Assembly (NCBI GenBank): GCA_023415635.1
Contig: JAEZJV010000068.1
Coordinates: forward strand, 1 to 64,000
Length of the DNA stretch: 64,000 nucleotides
Direction of reading: 5' to 3'
Source: Bacillota bacterium
Lineage (GTDB): Bacteria; Bacillota; Clostridia; Lachnospirales; Lachnospiraceae
Under the pieces are notes generated by a model. That model was not told the origin of the DNA. It did no database searches and worked only from the letters and a program-made list of their open reading frames with translations. Position numbers and translations under genes: made by a program. Positions 9,292 through 18,669 of this stretch are shown here, one piece after another (within the stretch, counting starts at the first letter, position 1; each line of letters opens with the position of its first letter).

Positions 9292-9825
9292 CTACTCTCT
9301 ACGCTCCAAATCCTGTTGCAGCAAGTTAAGGTAATGAATGCAGGCTCCGCTCTGTAAAGGAATGACATATTCCTGATCTAGCTCCTCATAACGAAAGCTC
9401 TTTCTACCTCCGTTCAAAGCCCTATTCCAAAACTCATAAAGCTTATCAAAGGTAAGATAATAATAAATCTCCTTTTTCTTAAAATATATCAGTAAAAAAG
9501 CAACCCCATTCTGTTCTTCAAATTCCTTCATAAAAGTAATCTGATGTTCATGGACATTATTAATACTGAAGGTGTCGAGGGCACATTCCTTGGCATCAAA
9601 GCAAACCGGTATTCCCTGCACAACACCAATATAGTCTACCGTACTTTTCTGCTCAAAATATGCTAATGTGATATGACGATTCTCCTTGTCGATATTGATC
9701 GGGGTAATCGGTGTGGGAACCTTTTGCATTAAAGCCAGTCCCTTCTCCCGGTATTTCAAATTCGTGTAATTAATCATTTCCTCCAGCATGGAGCCGCGTA
9801 AGCCCCTGGAATTCCATGATGACAT
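9292..9825 (-). CDS. recU: RecU-type Holliday junction resolvase
   Basis: Resolves four-way DNA junctions in Firmicutes. The 177-residue protein begins WNSRGLRGSMLEEMINYTN, matching the RecU N-terminus (NRG..LE..IN..N). The nuclease core follows: AYFEQKSTVDYIGV with the metal-binding Asp, then CFDAKEC with the D-x-K catalytic pattern, then HEHQITFM. The C-terminus is slightly short for the family. It stands alone between the his operon and the pseudouridine synthase genes, without the ponA-type gene that accompanies recU in Bacillus. Confidence 0.87.
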   Translation of the reverse strand: MSSWNSRGLRGSMLEEMINYTNLKYREKGLALMQKVPTPITPINIDKENRHITLAYFEQKSTVDYIGVVQGIPVCFDAKECALDTFSINNVHEHQITFMKEFEEQNGVAFLLIYFKKKEIYYYLTFDKLYEFWNRALNGGRKSFRYEELDQEYVIPLQSGACIHYLNLLQQDLERRE

Positions 9826-9973
9826 ATAGGATCCCTCCCGTTAATCTACATATACCTCTGAAAACAGCACATAATTACTTTATAAATACAATATACCATA
9901 ACCGTAAGTCCGCTTGTTTAGCTATATATTTCATATGATAATATAAGAAGCAGCTTCCAGTAAAACATCTCTG

Positions 9974-10987
9974 CTATTCAGAAATCAATGCATTCTTAAT
10001 TCTTTGAAACTGCTCAGGAAGCTCTGCAGTAAAGCACTTGCCCGATAGGTACGATAATTCTCCCTCAAGCTTTGGGATAATAATCTGATAAGAATGTAAA
10101 AGCTGTGAGGTCAGGCCGTACTTCTTCTTAAAATAATGATTGGTTTTCTGACTTCCGTATTTAAAATCTCCAACAATCGGATGTCCGATACTTGCCAGAT
10201 GGGCACGGATTTGGTGTGACTTGCCGGTAATCAGCTTCACCCGCAGCAGCGTATAGCTGCCCAGTGTTTCCTCCTCCTTAAATCCTATCCCTTCTCCTGC
10301 CGCCTTTGAATAAGCCAATGGTTCGTACTCAGTACAGATATACTCCGAAGCCTCCACCTGCTTTGGATAAATCTTTACCTGATTCCTTTCTTCTTCCTTA
10401 CATAAATAACCCTCAATCCGTTTCTTCTCTTCGACCCTTCCTTTCACAATACAGAGATAATATTTCTCCAGGGACCGGCTCTTCAACAGCTTCGCCATCT
10501 CCTGCAATCCCAGTAGTGATTTACCGGCAATCAGGATTCCACCTGTATTCCTATCCAGACGGTTGCATATTGCAGGTTTAAAGCTGAGTAACTGATCCTT
10601 TGACATCTGATTTGAGGACAACAGGTAGGACAGGATATATTCTACCATTGAGACATCCCCTTTATCGGCTTTCTGGGAAAGTACCCCAAGCGGTTTATTA
10701 ACGATAAGTAGGTGTTTATCCTCATAGATAATGTCCAATTTATCTTCTACAATTGTAGTATCAATTTCCTCCGAGAATTGAGCATAGGTCTCATCGGACA
10801 GGAACAGCTTAATTTCATCCTGTACCGCAAGCTTCTCTGATCCATCTGCCTTTTTTCCATTTAGGGTAATATTTTTTTTTCGCAGCATTTTATAGATGAA
10901 GCTTTTCGGTGCCTTATTTAATAATTTGCCCAGTAGCTTATCCAGCCGCTGTCCCGCTTCATTCTGTTGTACATTGAATTGCTTCAT
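9974..10987 (-). CDS. RluA-family 23S rRNA pseudouridine synthase (RluC/RluD-like)
   Basis: Predicted to convert specific uridines in 23S rRNA to pseudouridine. The start ATG at 10987 has GGAG upstream and gives 337 residues. An S4 RNA-binding domain (RLDKLLGKLLNKAP to KKNITLNGKK) occupies about residues 12-60. The catalytic domain has the family motif CNRLDRNTGGIL with the nucleophilic Asp, and the late motif TGKSHQIRAHLASIGHPI. The exact target uridine cannot be told from sequence alone. A HAD phosphatase and a second pseudouridine synthase gene follow upstream on the same strand. Confidence 0.9.
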   Translation of the reverse strand: MKQFNVQQNEAGQRLDKLLGKLLNKAPKSFIYKMLRKKNITLNGKKADGSEKLAVQDEIKLFLSDETYAQFSEEIDTTIVEDKLDIIYEDKHLLIVNKPLGVLSQKADKGDVSMVEYILSYLLSSNQMSKDQLLSFKPAICNRLDRNTGGILIAGKSLLGLQEMAKLLKSRSLEKYYLCIVKGRVEEKKRIEGYLCKEEERNQVKIYPKQVEASEYICTEYEPLAYSKAAGEGIGFKEEETLGSYTLLRVKLITGKSHQIRAHLASIGHPIVGDFKYGSQKTNHYFKKKYGLTSQLLHSYQIIIPKLEGELSYLSGKCFTAELPEQFQRIKNALISE

Positions 10988-11072
10988 AGTAATTCTCCAA
11001 GGTTGACATAATATTATTCTGTAGCATCTATTGTTCAATTACTTAGAATTTGACTATCATTTTAAGATAAAG

Positions 11073-11729
11073 TCACTGCAAAAGCTCCAATACCTCAAAA
11101 ATTGAATTCACATAATAATCAGCCAGGCGTTTTTTCTCTTCAATGTCACGCTCCGAAAACTCATCATAAACAGCACATACCTTCATATTGGCATTCTTTC
11201 CAGCCATCACACCCTGCAGAACATCCTCGAATACCAGACATTTTTGTGGAGGTACACCTAAATCCTCTGCAACCAGCAGATAGATATCCGGAGAAGGCTT
11301 TCCCCTTGCTACCTCACAGGAGGTTCGGATGGAGGAAAAATAACCCTTCATATCATGTTTATCAATGATTAAATCCACCAGTTCCCTGGAATTGCTGGTA
11401 GCTATTCCCGCCGGAAGGTTATTCTGTCTTAAATAGGTTAAAAACTCAGTCACACCTTCCTTTAGAGGAACCTCATTCAGGTATTTCTCCCAGGCCATCT
11501 CATTCCAATCGCTCTTGATTTGATCCAAGCTGTCAGGGAGCTGAAAGCGTTCTTTAAAATAAACTGCCGTTTCCGAAAAACTCATTCCCTCAATGCAATT
11601 CTGCAGGTCTTCGGGTAGCTCTATCCCGAATTTTGCCAGGTAATCAATATCTATACTTTTCCACATCCACATAGAATCTACTAAGGTTCCGTCTAAGTCA
11701 AATATTACTGCCTCTATATCCTTTAACAT
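11073..11729 (-). CDS. HAD-family phosphatase / beta-phosphoglucomutase-like hydrolase
   Basis: A 218-residue haloacid-dehalogenase hydrolase. Motif I is IFDLDGTLVDS near residue 10, motif II the TSNSRE segment, motif III the Lys in RGKPSPDIYL, and motif IV the acidic FEDVLQG. A helical cap lies between motifs I and II, as in the beta-phosphoglucomutase subgroup; the substrate is not evident. The ATG at 11729 has AAGGAG upstream and is preferred over a Met seven codons earlier. Confidence 0.88.
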   Translation of the reverse strand: MLKDIEAVIFDLDGTLVDSMWMWKSIDIDYLAKFGIELPEDLQNCIEGMSFSETAVYFKERFQLPDSLDQIKSDWNEMAWEKYLNEVPLKEGVTEFLTYLRQNNLPAGIATSNSRELVDLIIDKHDMKGYFSSIRTSCEVARGKPSPDIYLLVAEDLGVPPQKCLVFEDVLQGVMAGKNANMKVCAVYDEFSERDIEEKKRLADYYVNSIFEVLELLQ

Positions 11730-11812
11730 ATAAACTCCTTCATATGCCAAGCAACTGATGCTCAGTCAAATTATAGTATATTGTTCTATCTCCCATGTCC
11801 TTTAACTTTCCT

Positions 11813-12538
11813 CTACCGGTTGACGGATTTTAAGGAAAGCAGCTCCTCCTCTGTCAATTCACGGTATTCTCCGGGCTTCAAGGTCTGATCCAGTACCAAA
11901 CTTCCCATCGATAGCCGTTTCAGATAGAGAACTTTCTTACCTATTGCTTCAAACATCCGCTTCACCTGATGGTATTTTCCCTCCTGTATTGTCAGCTCTA
12001 TCTCCGAAATATCATCAGATGCAAGAAGCTTCAGCTTAGCCGGTAGCGTATCCGCAGCTTCACCGATATCGACTCCTTTTTCAAAGGCTTCGACATCCTC
12101 CTTCGTTACCCTGCCTTCTATTCTGGCATAGTATACCTTATCCACATGCTTTTTAGGGGAAAGCAGCCGATGTGCCAGCTCTCCGTCATTGGTAATCAGA
12201 AGCAGCCCTTCCGTATCCTTGTCCAGTCTTCCCACCGGAAAAAGATCCTTACACCTTCTGTCTCTGATTAAATCCAGAACCGTGGTACTGACGTTATCCT
12301 CAGTCGCAGATACTACACCTGCGGGTTTGTGCAGCATATAGTACTGATATCTGATATAATCTACCGAAGTATCGTCAAAGATAATCGTATCTATTCCCGG
12401 CAATACCTTCTGTTCAGGTCTGTTACACAGCTCTTGATTTAGCTTCACTCTGCCCTTTCGTATATATTCCTTTATCTCGCTTCTGGTTCCAATCCCCATA
12501 TCAGCTAGATATTTATCAAGTCGAAGCTGTTCTGCCAT
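11813..12538 (-). CDS. RsuA/RluB-family pseudouridine synthase
   Basis: Predicted 16S or 23S rRNA pseudouridine synthase, about 241 residues. An S4 domain (LRLDKYLADMGIGTRSEIK) is followed by the catalytic motif VGRLDKDTEGLLLITNDG with its nucleophilic Asp and by the C-terminal QEGKYHQVKRMFEAIG. The Met at 12538 puts the S4 domain at its usual distance from the start; an in-frame ATG eight codons upstream (12562) is possible, and neither has a strong ribosome-binding site. The next gene upstream also encodes an rRNA-modifying enzyme. Confidence 0.9.
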   Translation of the reverse strand: MAEQLRLDKYLADMGIGTRSEIKEYIRKGRVKLNQELCNRPEQKVLPGIDTIIFDDTSVDYIRYQYYMLHKPAGVVSATEDNVSTTVLDLIRDRRCKDLFPVGRLDKDTEGLLLITNDGELAHRLLSPKKHVDKVYYARIEGRVTKEDVEAFEKGVDIGEAADTLPAKLKLLASDDISEIELTIQEGKYHQVKRMFEAIGKKVLYLKRLSMGSLVLDQTLKPGEYRELTEEELLSLKSVNR

Positions 12539-12612
12539 CCAATTCCCAACTTTCTGTATCATTCACTTTTATGACCTGCCTGTGGCAGATTACGTTATAA
12601 TTTTTAGTATCC

Positions 12613-14082
12613 TCATACCCATCTCCAGCCGGGCAGATACTTGTTCCTATATTGATTCTTTGCGGCCTTCAGCCAACCAAGCGGAAAATCTCCTACACAC
12701 ACCAAGTACCAGCCATCCTCTTGTATTCCCTCCGGTTCAATTGCTTCACACTTTAAGTAACGGATGACATTCGGATCCTCCTCCTTCAGCCTCAGGAGCT
12801 TATCATAATCCTTAACCGTCAAAGCACAGGCCAAGGCCTGAGAGGGTTCAAAACGTTGTTTTTTCATTTCTCCAAGCAATAGTCCCTGTCTGAGTATCCG
12901 AAGTCCCTTCAGTTGAGGCAAGCCCTCCGGAAGCAGATAGATTCTATCTTCATGTACATGCAGCAGCTCCGGCTTTACAGGAAGCTTCAAGGAACGGATG
13001 AACTCCATCGCTTCCTCAGAAATCTCTGTCCTTCCCTTCAGGATCGCAGCAGATCTTCCACTTGGATAACGGTCAGTGCTTAAAAGGGTTCTCTTCTTCT
13101 CTGTATCCACAACCCGCTTTCGCAGCAAGGTAATAAAATGTCCTTCTCCGTCAATTCTATGAGGCCACAGACGAACACAATGCCTTAGCTCGTCCAGCCG
13201 TCCTGTCTCCAAGGCCTGCTGCTTGAGAAGCTGAGATAGCCATTCCGGTTTACCGCAATCAAAGCCTGCATAGGAGATTCCCGCCTCATGCTGTTGCTTT
13301 GGATCCGATAAAGGTGATATCACTTCAAATTCCGGGCATGCTCTTAGTAGAAAGCTGATGGTACCTTCATTCTCCTCCGGAGAGAAGGTACAGGTGGAAT
13401 AAAGCATCATTCCTCCGGGCTTCAGCATCTTAGCCGCAAAAAGTATAATTTCCTTCTGAAGCTTATTATAATAGTCTACACCGTACTGCTCCCAGTTTTT
13501 CATAATTGCAGGACTTTTACGAAACATTCCTTCACCTGAGCAGGGTGCGTCGATCAATATCTTATCGAAATACTCCGGAAAATAATCCGCCAGCTTATTT
13601 GGGGCTTCAGAAAGCACGAGCGCATTACGTATCCCGAAAAGCTCGATATTCTTTAGTAATGCTTTGGCTCTGGAATTACTGATATCATTCGATACCAGAA
13701 TTCCTTCCCCAGCAAGCTTTGCACCCAGCTCTGTACTCTTGCCACCCGGAGCGGCACAGATATCCAGAACCTTTTCTCCCCGCTCTATCGGAAGCAGACT
13801 GGCCGGCGTCATCGCACTCGGCTCCTGTATATAATATACACCGCCATAATAATAGGGATGCTTTGCCGGTTGCTCCTGCGTATCATAATAGTAACCGCCT
13901 CGAACCCAGGGAATTCTTTTTATAGAAAAAGGACAGATACACTCAAATTCCTCCGGGGAGGTCTTTAGAGTATTGATACGCAGTCCGCCGAAATGCGGTT
14001 TATTATAGCATGTCAAATACTCCTCAAATTCCTGTCCAAGAAGCTTTCTCATTCTGTCCTCAAATAATTTAGGTAAATTCAT
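12613..14082 (-). CDS. RsmF/NOL1-NOP2-Sun family rRNA cytosine-C5 methyltransferase
   Basis: Predicted m5C methyltransferase of 16S rRNA. It has 489 residues, with the SAM-binding motif LDICAAPGGKSTELG, the DAPCSGEGMFRK motif carrying one catalytic Cys, and the second Cys in STCTFSPEENEGT. The last about 180 residues form the RsmF-type C-terminal extension with a PUA-like end. The 3' end lies about 75 bases before the RsuA-type gene and the 5' end 17 bases after the alarmone synthetase, so these genes are probably cotranscribed. Confidence 0.9.
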   Translation of the reverse strand: MNLPKLFEDRMRKLLGQEFEEYLTCYNKPHFGGLRINTLKTSPEEFECICPFSIKRIPWVRGGYYYDTQEQPAKHPYYYGGVYYIQEPSAMTPASLLPIERGEKVLDICAAPGGKSTELGAKLAGEGILVSNDISNSRAKALLKNIELFGIRNALVLSEAPNKLADYFPEYFDKILIDAPCSGEGMFRKSPAIMKNWEQYGVDYYNKLQKEIILFAAKMLKPGGMMLYSTCTFSPEENEGTISFLLRACPEFEVISPLSDPKQQHEAGISYAGFDCGKPEWLSQLLKQQALETGRLDELRHCVRLWPHRIDGEGHFITLLRKRVVDTEKKRTLLSTDRYPSGRSAAILKGRTEISEEAMEFIRSLKLPVKPELLHVHEDRIYLLPEGLPQLKGLRILRQGLLLGEMKKQRFEPSQALACALTVKDYDKLLRLKEEDPNVIRYLKCEAIEPEGIQEDGWYLVCVGDFPLGWLKAAKNQYRNKYLPGWRWV

Positions 14083-14099
14083 TTTCTCACTCCGTTATT

Positions 14100-14906
14100 T
14101 TATCTAAGACTTTGTGCACGGTATCTTGCAGAAATCAGATCCAGTTCCTTAGAAAATTGCGCCAGCTCATCCTGATCACCGTTTTGATAGATCCTGAAAA
14201 ACTCGTCCTGAATTGTGACTACCTCCTGCTTATTCGCTACTTTATATAGGTTCTGGATATTCGTAAGGATATCAGCTACAATATTGGCCTTAATGGTAAA
14301 GGAGTTTTGTGCATCCATAATCTCATCTCGAACCACGGACATCTCCCGGTCAAGAATAAGAATGGCTTCTGCAGCGGATGTCAGTCTCTCTCTGATGTGC
14401 TCCGGCATGTTCTGCTTGTACTTATACTGCAGAGAGTGTTCGATGGTCGCCCAGAAGTTCATCGCCAGGGTTCTGATCTGAATTTCAACCTGCAGCTCCT
14501 TCTTCCCCTTCAAGGTCTCGACATCGTAATACACAATCAGATGATAGGAACGATAGCCGCTCTTTTTCATCTTATTGATATAATCCTTTTCGTTCTTAAT
14601 TCTCATGTCTGAACGCTTCTTAATGACATCAACCACTTTATAGATATCTTCCACAAACTGGCAGATAATGCGGATACCTGCAATATCATCAATCTTTTCT
14701 TCAAAATTGGTAAGTTCAAGGTTCTTCTTCTGAGCTTTCTCTAAAATACTTGAAATCGTCTTGACTCTGCCGGTTACCTGTTCGATGGGGGAATAAGCAC
14801 CAACATGCTTATATTCGTCTATAATATGGTTAAATTTAATTACCAATTCGTCAACAGCCAAGGCGTAAGGATCAAGTATCTCTCTCCAAAGTTGTATTTC
14901 CATCAC
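14100..14906 (-). CDS. Small alarmone synthetase (RelQ/YjbM-like GTP pyrophosphokinase)
   Basis: Predicted to make (p)ppGpp by transferring pyrophosphate from ATP to GDP or GTP. The 268 residues hold only the RelA/SpoT synthetase domain: KIDDIAGIRIICQF, the SGYRSYHLIVYYD segment, and ELQVEIQIRTLAMNFWATIEH with the catalytic Glu and Gln. There is no HD hydrolase, TGS or ACT domain, so this is not the long Rel enzyme. A GTG (14906) and an ATG (14903) both follow AGGAGG at usable distances. Confidence 0.88.
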   Translation of the reverse strand: MMEIQLWREILDPYALAVDELVIKFNHIIDEYKHVGAYSPIEQVTGRVKTISSILEKAQKKNLELTNFEEKIDDIAGIRIICQFVEDIYKVVDVIKKRSDMRIKNEKDYINKMKKSGYRSYHLIVYYDVETLKGKKELQVEIQIRTLAMNFWATIEHSLQYKYKQNMPEHIRERLTSAAEAILILDREMSVVRDEIMDAQNSFTIKANIVADILTNIQNLYKVANKQEVVTIQDEFFRIYQNGDQDELAQFSKELDLISARYRAQSLR

Positions 14907-14952
14907 TACTTACCTCCTAAATAACCTTTGTGAAATTCTTAAAGTAATGTCG

Positions 14953-15696
14953 TCATCCTTCATCCAGAGTAAGTACCATCATGGATAAGGCTGCGAGACC
15001 TGCCGTCTCAGTGCGTAGAATACGTCTCCCAAGGGTAATCGGTTGAATGTTATTAGTGATAGCTATCTCTATCTCCGATGCTTCAAAACCACCCTCCGGT
15101 CCGATAAATAAACCTATTGACTTGAACTCCTTCAGCCTATTCATGATTTCACGAGTAAAGTCCATGCCCCTCGCATTCTCATAAGGGAGAAGATTAAGCT
15201 CTAGCTTTGCAGCTTCCCTGACCGCCTCCAAATAATTCATCACCGGTCTGATCTTTGGGATGATACCGCGTCCCGACTGCTTTGATGCTCCTTCTGCAAT
15301 AGCCTGCCATCGTTCCAGCTTCTTCTCTTCCTTCTTCTTATCATCCAGTCTCACAATTACACGCCTTGTCATAACCGGTACGATTTCGGTAACCCCAAGC
15401 TCTACTGCCTTCTGGATAATCAGTTCCATCTTTTCCTGCTTCGGCAAGCCCTGATATAGAACTATCTTTGCCGGAAGCTCCGTACCTGTCTCCTGTACAG
15501 ACTGAATACTTGCAAGAATTTCATGCTCTGACACCCTATTAATTATACAATAACAGTCTTTTCCCTGTCCATTACAAATTATGATTTCCTCGCCCTGCCT
15601 CATACGAAGTACGTTCCGGATATGGTTGACATCCGGACCTGTAATCCTTATTTCATTCTCCGATATCTGATTGGGCTCAACATAAAAACGTGGCAT
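14953..15696 (-). CDS. rsmE: 16S rRNA m3U1498 methyltransferase
   Basis: SPOUT-class methyltransferase acting on U1498 in the 30S subunit. The 247 residues show a PUA-like N-terminal domain and the knotted SAM site with LFIGPEGGFEASEIE and LGRRILRTETAGLAA. In Firmicutes rsmE usually follows prmA directly. Here a broken small gene on the opposite strand lies in the 486-base gap between them. Confidence 0.95.
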   Translation of the reverse strand: MPRFYVEPNQISENEIRITGPDVNHIRNVLRMRQGEEIIICNGQGKDCYCIINRVSEHEILASIQSVQETGTELPAKIVLYQGLPKQEKMELIIQKAVELGVTEIVPVMTRRVIVRLDDKKKEEKKLERWQAIAEGASKQSGRGIIPKIRPVMNYLEAVREAAKLELNLLPYENARGMDFTREIMNRLKEFKSIGLFIGPEGGFEASEIEIAITNNIQPITLGRRILRTETAGLAALSMMVLTLDEG

Positions 15697-15950
15697 AATT
15701 ATCTCCTTGGTTCAATTTCAATAGCCATATCTATTATACCGCAAAAAGAACATATGTTCAACTAAATTTAACCATTTTTGTTAATTTAATTATGGCTTTC
15801 CTATTTATAAAAACTTACATGATGCTATTCTACTATATAGATTGAGATAATCTTATAAATACTGGAATTATCATCCTTCATTGAAGAAGATTACTTTTAA
15901 TTCTGCCAAATTGCATCTAAAAGCAGAAAAAAGAACGGGAGGATTAATTT

Positions 15951-16168
15951 ATGGTAGATATATCAGGTATTATCGCTTGCGCCTTTGTCAAGAGTTGTGT
16001 TACTTTACCGGTAACCTATAACTCCTTATTACTTTTCTTATTATCTTTGCCATCTTTAGTGGAATTTATGAAATTATCCGGCTTATTAAGCTTGTTCTCG
16101 CTTTGATTATCCTTACTGCCTTAGCAGGTATCATCTATGTCAATACCGCTTCACAATTTCGAAAATAG
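15951..16168 (+). pseudogene. Small membrane protein gene broken by a one-base frameshift
   Basis: A good ribosome-binding site (GGGAGGATTAATTT) precedes ATG at 15951. The frame reads MVDISGIIACAFVKSCVTLP and would stop at 16106 after 51 residues. Another frame then continues the protein to TAG at 16166-16168 with a typical hydrophobic, charge-flanked segment (FAIFSGIYEIIRLIKLVLAL). One extra base near 16023 would join them into about 72 residues with two hydrophobic stretches. No family was recognised. Its opposite strand between prmA and rsmE suggests insertion into the operon. It may be a real pseudogene or a base-call error. Confidence 0.6.
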
Positions 16169-16182
16169 AATACATAGGATTC

Positions 16183-17142
16183 TTATTTCTGTGCTATGAA
16201 GGAAACCCAATCATTCATTTTATTCACTTCAAGAATCGTAAAACCATTCTTAAGAAGCGCGTCTCTTACCGCTTCTTCTTTCATATATATGATGCCTGAA
16301 CTGATGAAGATGCCTCCGGGTTTTAAGTTCTCACCGATAACCTCCGACAGAGGAATGATGACATCCGCAAGAATATTTGCTACGACCAGATCATATTTTT
16401 CTTTCCCGATCTCGGTTCTGATACCGTAATCCTCAATGATGTTTCCGGTAATAAAGCTTACATTACCCTCTTTTAATTTTAGGCTATTTACTTCGGCATT
16501 CTCGATCGCAGAAGCTGTTGCATTTGGATCAATATCAATACCCAGGACTTCCTTGGCACCAAGCTTTTTTGCAATAATGGATAATATTCCACTGCCGCTG
16601 CCCGCGTCAAGTACTATGGTATCAGGCTTTAAATATTGCTTCAGCCCCGTGATACAGAGCTTTGTTGTCTCATGAGCCCCTGTTCCAAAGGAGGTGCCCG
16701 GATCAATCTCAATGACGAGATCGTCTTCTCTTAAATCTGCAACCTCCTCCCAAGTAGGCTTAATCAGGATATTATCATCCACACGGAAGGGTTTAAAAAA
16801 TTGCTTCCAGTTATTGATCCAATCCTGATCATCGGTCTGATCTACTACAATCTTCCCACTGCCTATATCCGTATATTCTGCAAGCTCCTTCAGTCCCTGG
16901 TTCACTTTTTCCATCAGCTCATCGGTTTTTTGGGTATTATCAACATAGAAGCTGACAGTAGCTATGCCATCATCATCACCAAGCTCCGGGAGGATATCAA
17001 TGAAAAGCTTTCTTTTGTCCTCCTCTGATAAGGGTATCTTATCTGTTACCTCAATTCCTTCTATACCAAGATCATTCAACATATCACTGATCAAATCGAC
17101 TGCTTCTGTCGAAGTTTCCAACATAAACTTGGTCCATTTCAT
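16183..17142 (-). CDS. prmA: Ribosomal protein L11 methyltransferase
   Basis: Methylates ribosomal protein L11 using SAM. Of 319 residues, the N-terminal part is the substrate-recognition domain. The C-terminal Rossmann domain has EIDPGTSFGTGAHETT, the SAM loop VLDAGSGSGILSIIAKKLGA, and LVVANILADVI. It lies just downstream of dnaJ, as in many Firmicutes. Confidence 0.96.
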   Translation of the reverse strand: MKWTKFMLETSTEAVDLISDMLNDLGIEGIEVTDKIPLSEEDKRKLFIDILPELGDDDGIATVSFYVDNTQKTDELMEKVNQGLKELAEYTDIGSGKIVVDQTDDQDWINNWKQFFKPFRVDDNILIKPTWEEVADLREDDLVIEIDPGTSFGTGAHETTKLCITGLKQYLKPDTIVLDAGSGSGILSIIAKKLGAKEVLGIDIDPNATASAIENAEVNSLKLKEGNVSFITGNIIEDYGIRTEIGKEKYDLVVANILADVIIPLSEVIGENLKPGGIFISSGIIYMKEEAVRDALLKNGFTILEVNKMNDWVSFIAQK

Positions 17143-17234
17143 AGTCTTACCGTACCTTCCTGCAAAAATTAATCCGAAGACTGGATTAACAGCTGTCTGT
17201 AATCTTCCCCTTCGGATTTAATATGTTCTATGCA

Positions 17235-18380
17235 CTATTTCCAGAATTTCTTCCTTCCACTCTTTTCGTTTTCGGTACTATCATTTTGTTCTGATTTTCC
17301 CGTCATAGCATCATCGAATTTCTTAAGTAATTCCTTCTGCTCCGAATTAAGATTCGTAGGAACCTGTACCACCAATGTTACATAATGATCACCACGTAAT
17401 GACTTATTGCGAAGGCTGGGAACACCCTTTTCTCTCAAACGAACTTTGGTATCTGTCTGAGTTCCCGGTTTTACATTATAGATGACATCTCCATCCACGG
17501 TGCTGATCTTGATATCTCCGCCCAAAACAGCAATAGCATAGGAAATGGGAGCGGTAGAATAAATATCATAATCCTGACGCTGGAAGATCGGATGCCTGCT
17601 GACTTCTATCTCGACCAGCAAATCTCCTCTCGGGCCTCCGTTGGTTCCAGGCTCACCCTTACCTCTGATTCTTACGCTCTGACCGCTGTCTATGCCCCCA
17701 GGGATAGATACCTTGATTTTCTTTTTACTACTGATATAGCCTGTTCCATAGCAATCAGAACATTTGTCGCGGATAATCTTACCGGTACCCTTACAATCCG
17801 GACAAGTCTGAACATTGCGTACCATACCGAACAAGGATTGTTGAGTATATACAACCTGACCTTTACCACCGCATTTTGAGCAGGTATCTGCAGTTGTCCC
17901 GGGCTTTGCACCAGTTCCATGACAGGTACCACAATCGTCCTTCAGTGTCAGCTCAAGCTCCTTTTCAGTTCCAAATACCGCTTCCTCAAAAGTGATTCTG
18001 ACAGATGTCCTGAGATTTGCTCCCTGCATCGGTCCATTATTGGCACGTCTGGAACGACCACCGCCGAACAGATCACCAAATATATCACCAAAAATATCAC
18101 CCATATCCATGGAGCTGAAATCAAAGCCTCCGGCACCTCCACCTGCTCCTCCGTCAAAGGCTGAGTGTCCGAATTGATCATACTGTCTGCGTTTATCTGC
18201 ATCACTTAAGACAGCATAGGCTTCTGAAGCCTCTTTAAATTTGGCTTCCGCAGTTTTATCTCCTGGATTGGTATCGGGATGGTATTTCTTTGCAAGCTGT
18301 CGATATGCTTTTTTAAGTTCGTCATCCGTCGCTGATCTGCTGACACCTAAGACCTCATAATAATCACGTTTATCTGCCAT
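17235..18380 (-). CDS. dnaJ: Chaperone DnaJ
   Basis: Hsp40 co-chaperone that delivers substrates to DnaK and stimulates its ATPase. From MADKRDYYEVLG (ATG at 18380) it has 381 residues: J domain with HPD near residue 35, a Gly/Phe-rich linker, four CxxCxGxG zinc repeats (CGTCHGTG, CSKCGGKG, CPDCKGTG, CSDCYGTG) and the C-terminal substrate-binding domains. A GTG four codons upstream is in frame but less likely. It is separated from dnaK by 289 bases with its own promoter. Confidence 0.97.
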   Translation of the reverse strand: MADKRDYYEVLGVSRSATDDELKKAYRQLAKKYHPDTNPGDKTAEAKFKEASEAYAVLSDADKRRQYDQFGHSAFDGGAGGGAGGFDFSSMDMGDIFGDIFGDLFGGGRSRRANNGPMQGANLRTSVRITFEEAVFGTEKELELTLKDDCGTCHGTGAKPGTTADTCSKCGGKGQVVYTQQSLFGMVRNVQTCPDCKGTGKIIRDKCSDCYGTGYISSKKKIKVSIPGGIDSGQSVRIRGKGEPGTNGGPRGDLLVEIEVSRHPIFQRQDYDIYSTAPISYAIAVLGGDIKISTVDGDVIYNVKPGTQTDTKVRLREKGVPSLRNKSLRGDHYVTLVVQVPTNLNSEQKELLKKFDDAMTGKSEQNDSTENEKSGRKKFWK

Positions 18381-18438
18381 TTTATTCTTCACCTTTCATA
18401 GCCTTATCTATCGCTTAACACAATCCAGCCAATTACAT

Positions 18439-18467
18439 AATATAGCATAGTTGTGATCTGTTTTCAA
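18439..18467 (-). promoter_or_regulatory. Promoter for dnaJ
   Basis: Minus-strand TTGAAA (18462-18467) and TATATT (18439-18444) with a 17-base spacer, about 60 bases before dnaJ. No CIRCE element accompanies it, so dnaJ and prmA may be expressed without HrcA control. Confidence 0.6.
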
Positions 18468-18476
18468 TGGCAAACA

Positions 18477-18496
18477 GGCAGTCAATGCTGACCGCC
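18477..18496 (-). terminator. Hairpin between dnaK and dnaJ
   Basis: Read on the minus strand, GGCGGTCA-GCAT-TGACTGCC forms an 8-bp stem with one G-U pair and is followed by TGTTTG. It may end or dampen transcripts from the hrcA-grpE-dnaK unit before the dnaJ promoter. The weak U-tract makes it uncertain. Confidence 0.4.
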
Positions 18497-18669
18497 CATT
18501 TCCCTTCTATTAATTTTTATGGAAGAACCACAGGTTGAAATCCTAGGAATTAGAACCTGAGGCTCTGTCCGAATTTCATTAATATCTGCTAAACAACCTT
18601 ACCATAGAATGTCTATGGCCTTATTGTAAGTTCCTTTCATTGAGCCGATCAGCCTTTACCTCTCGGTTA

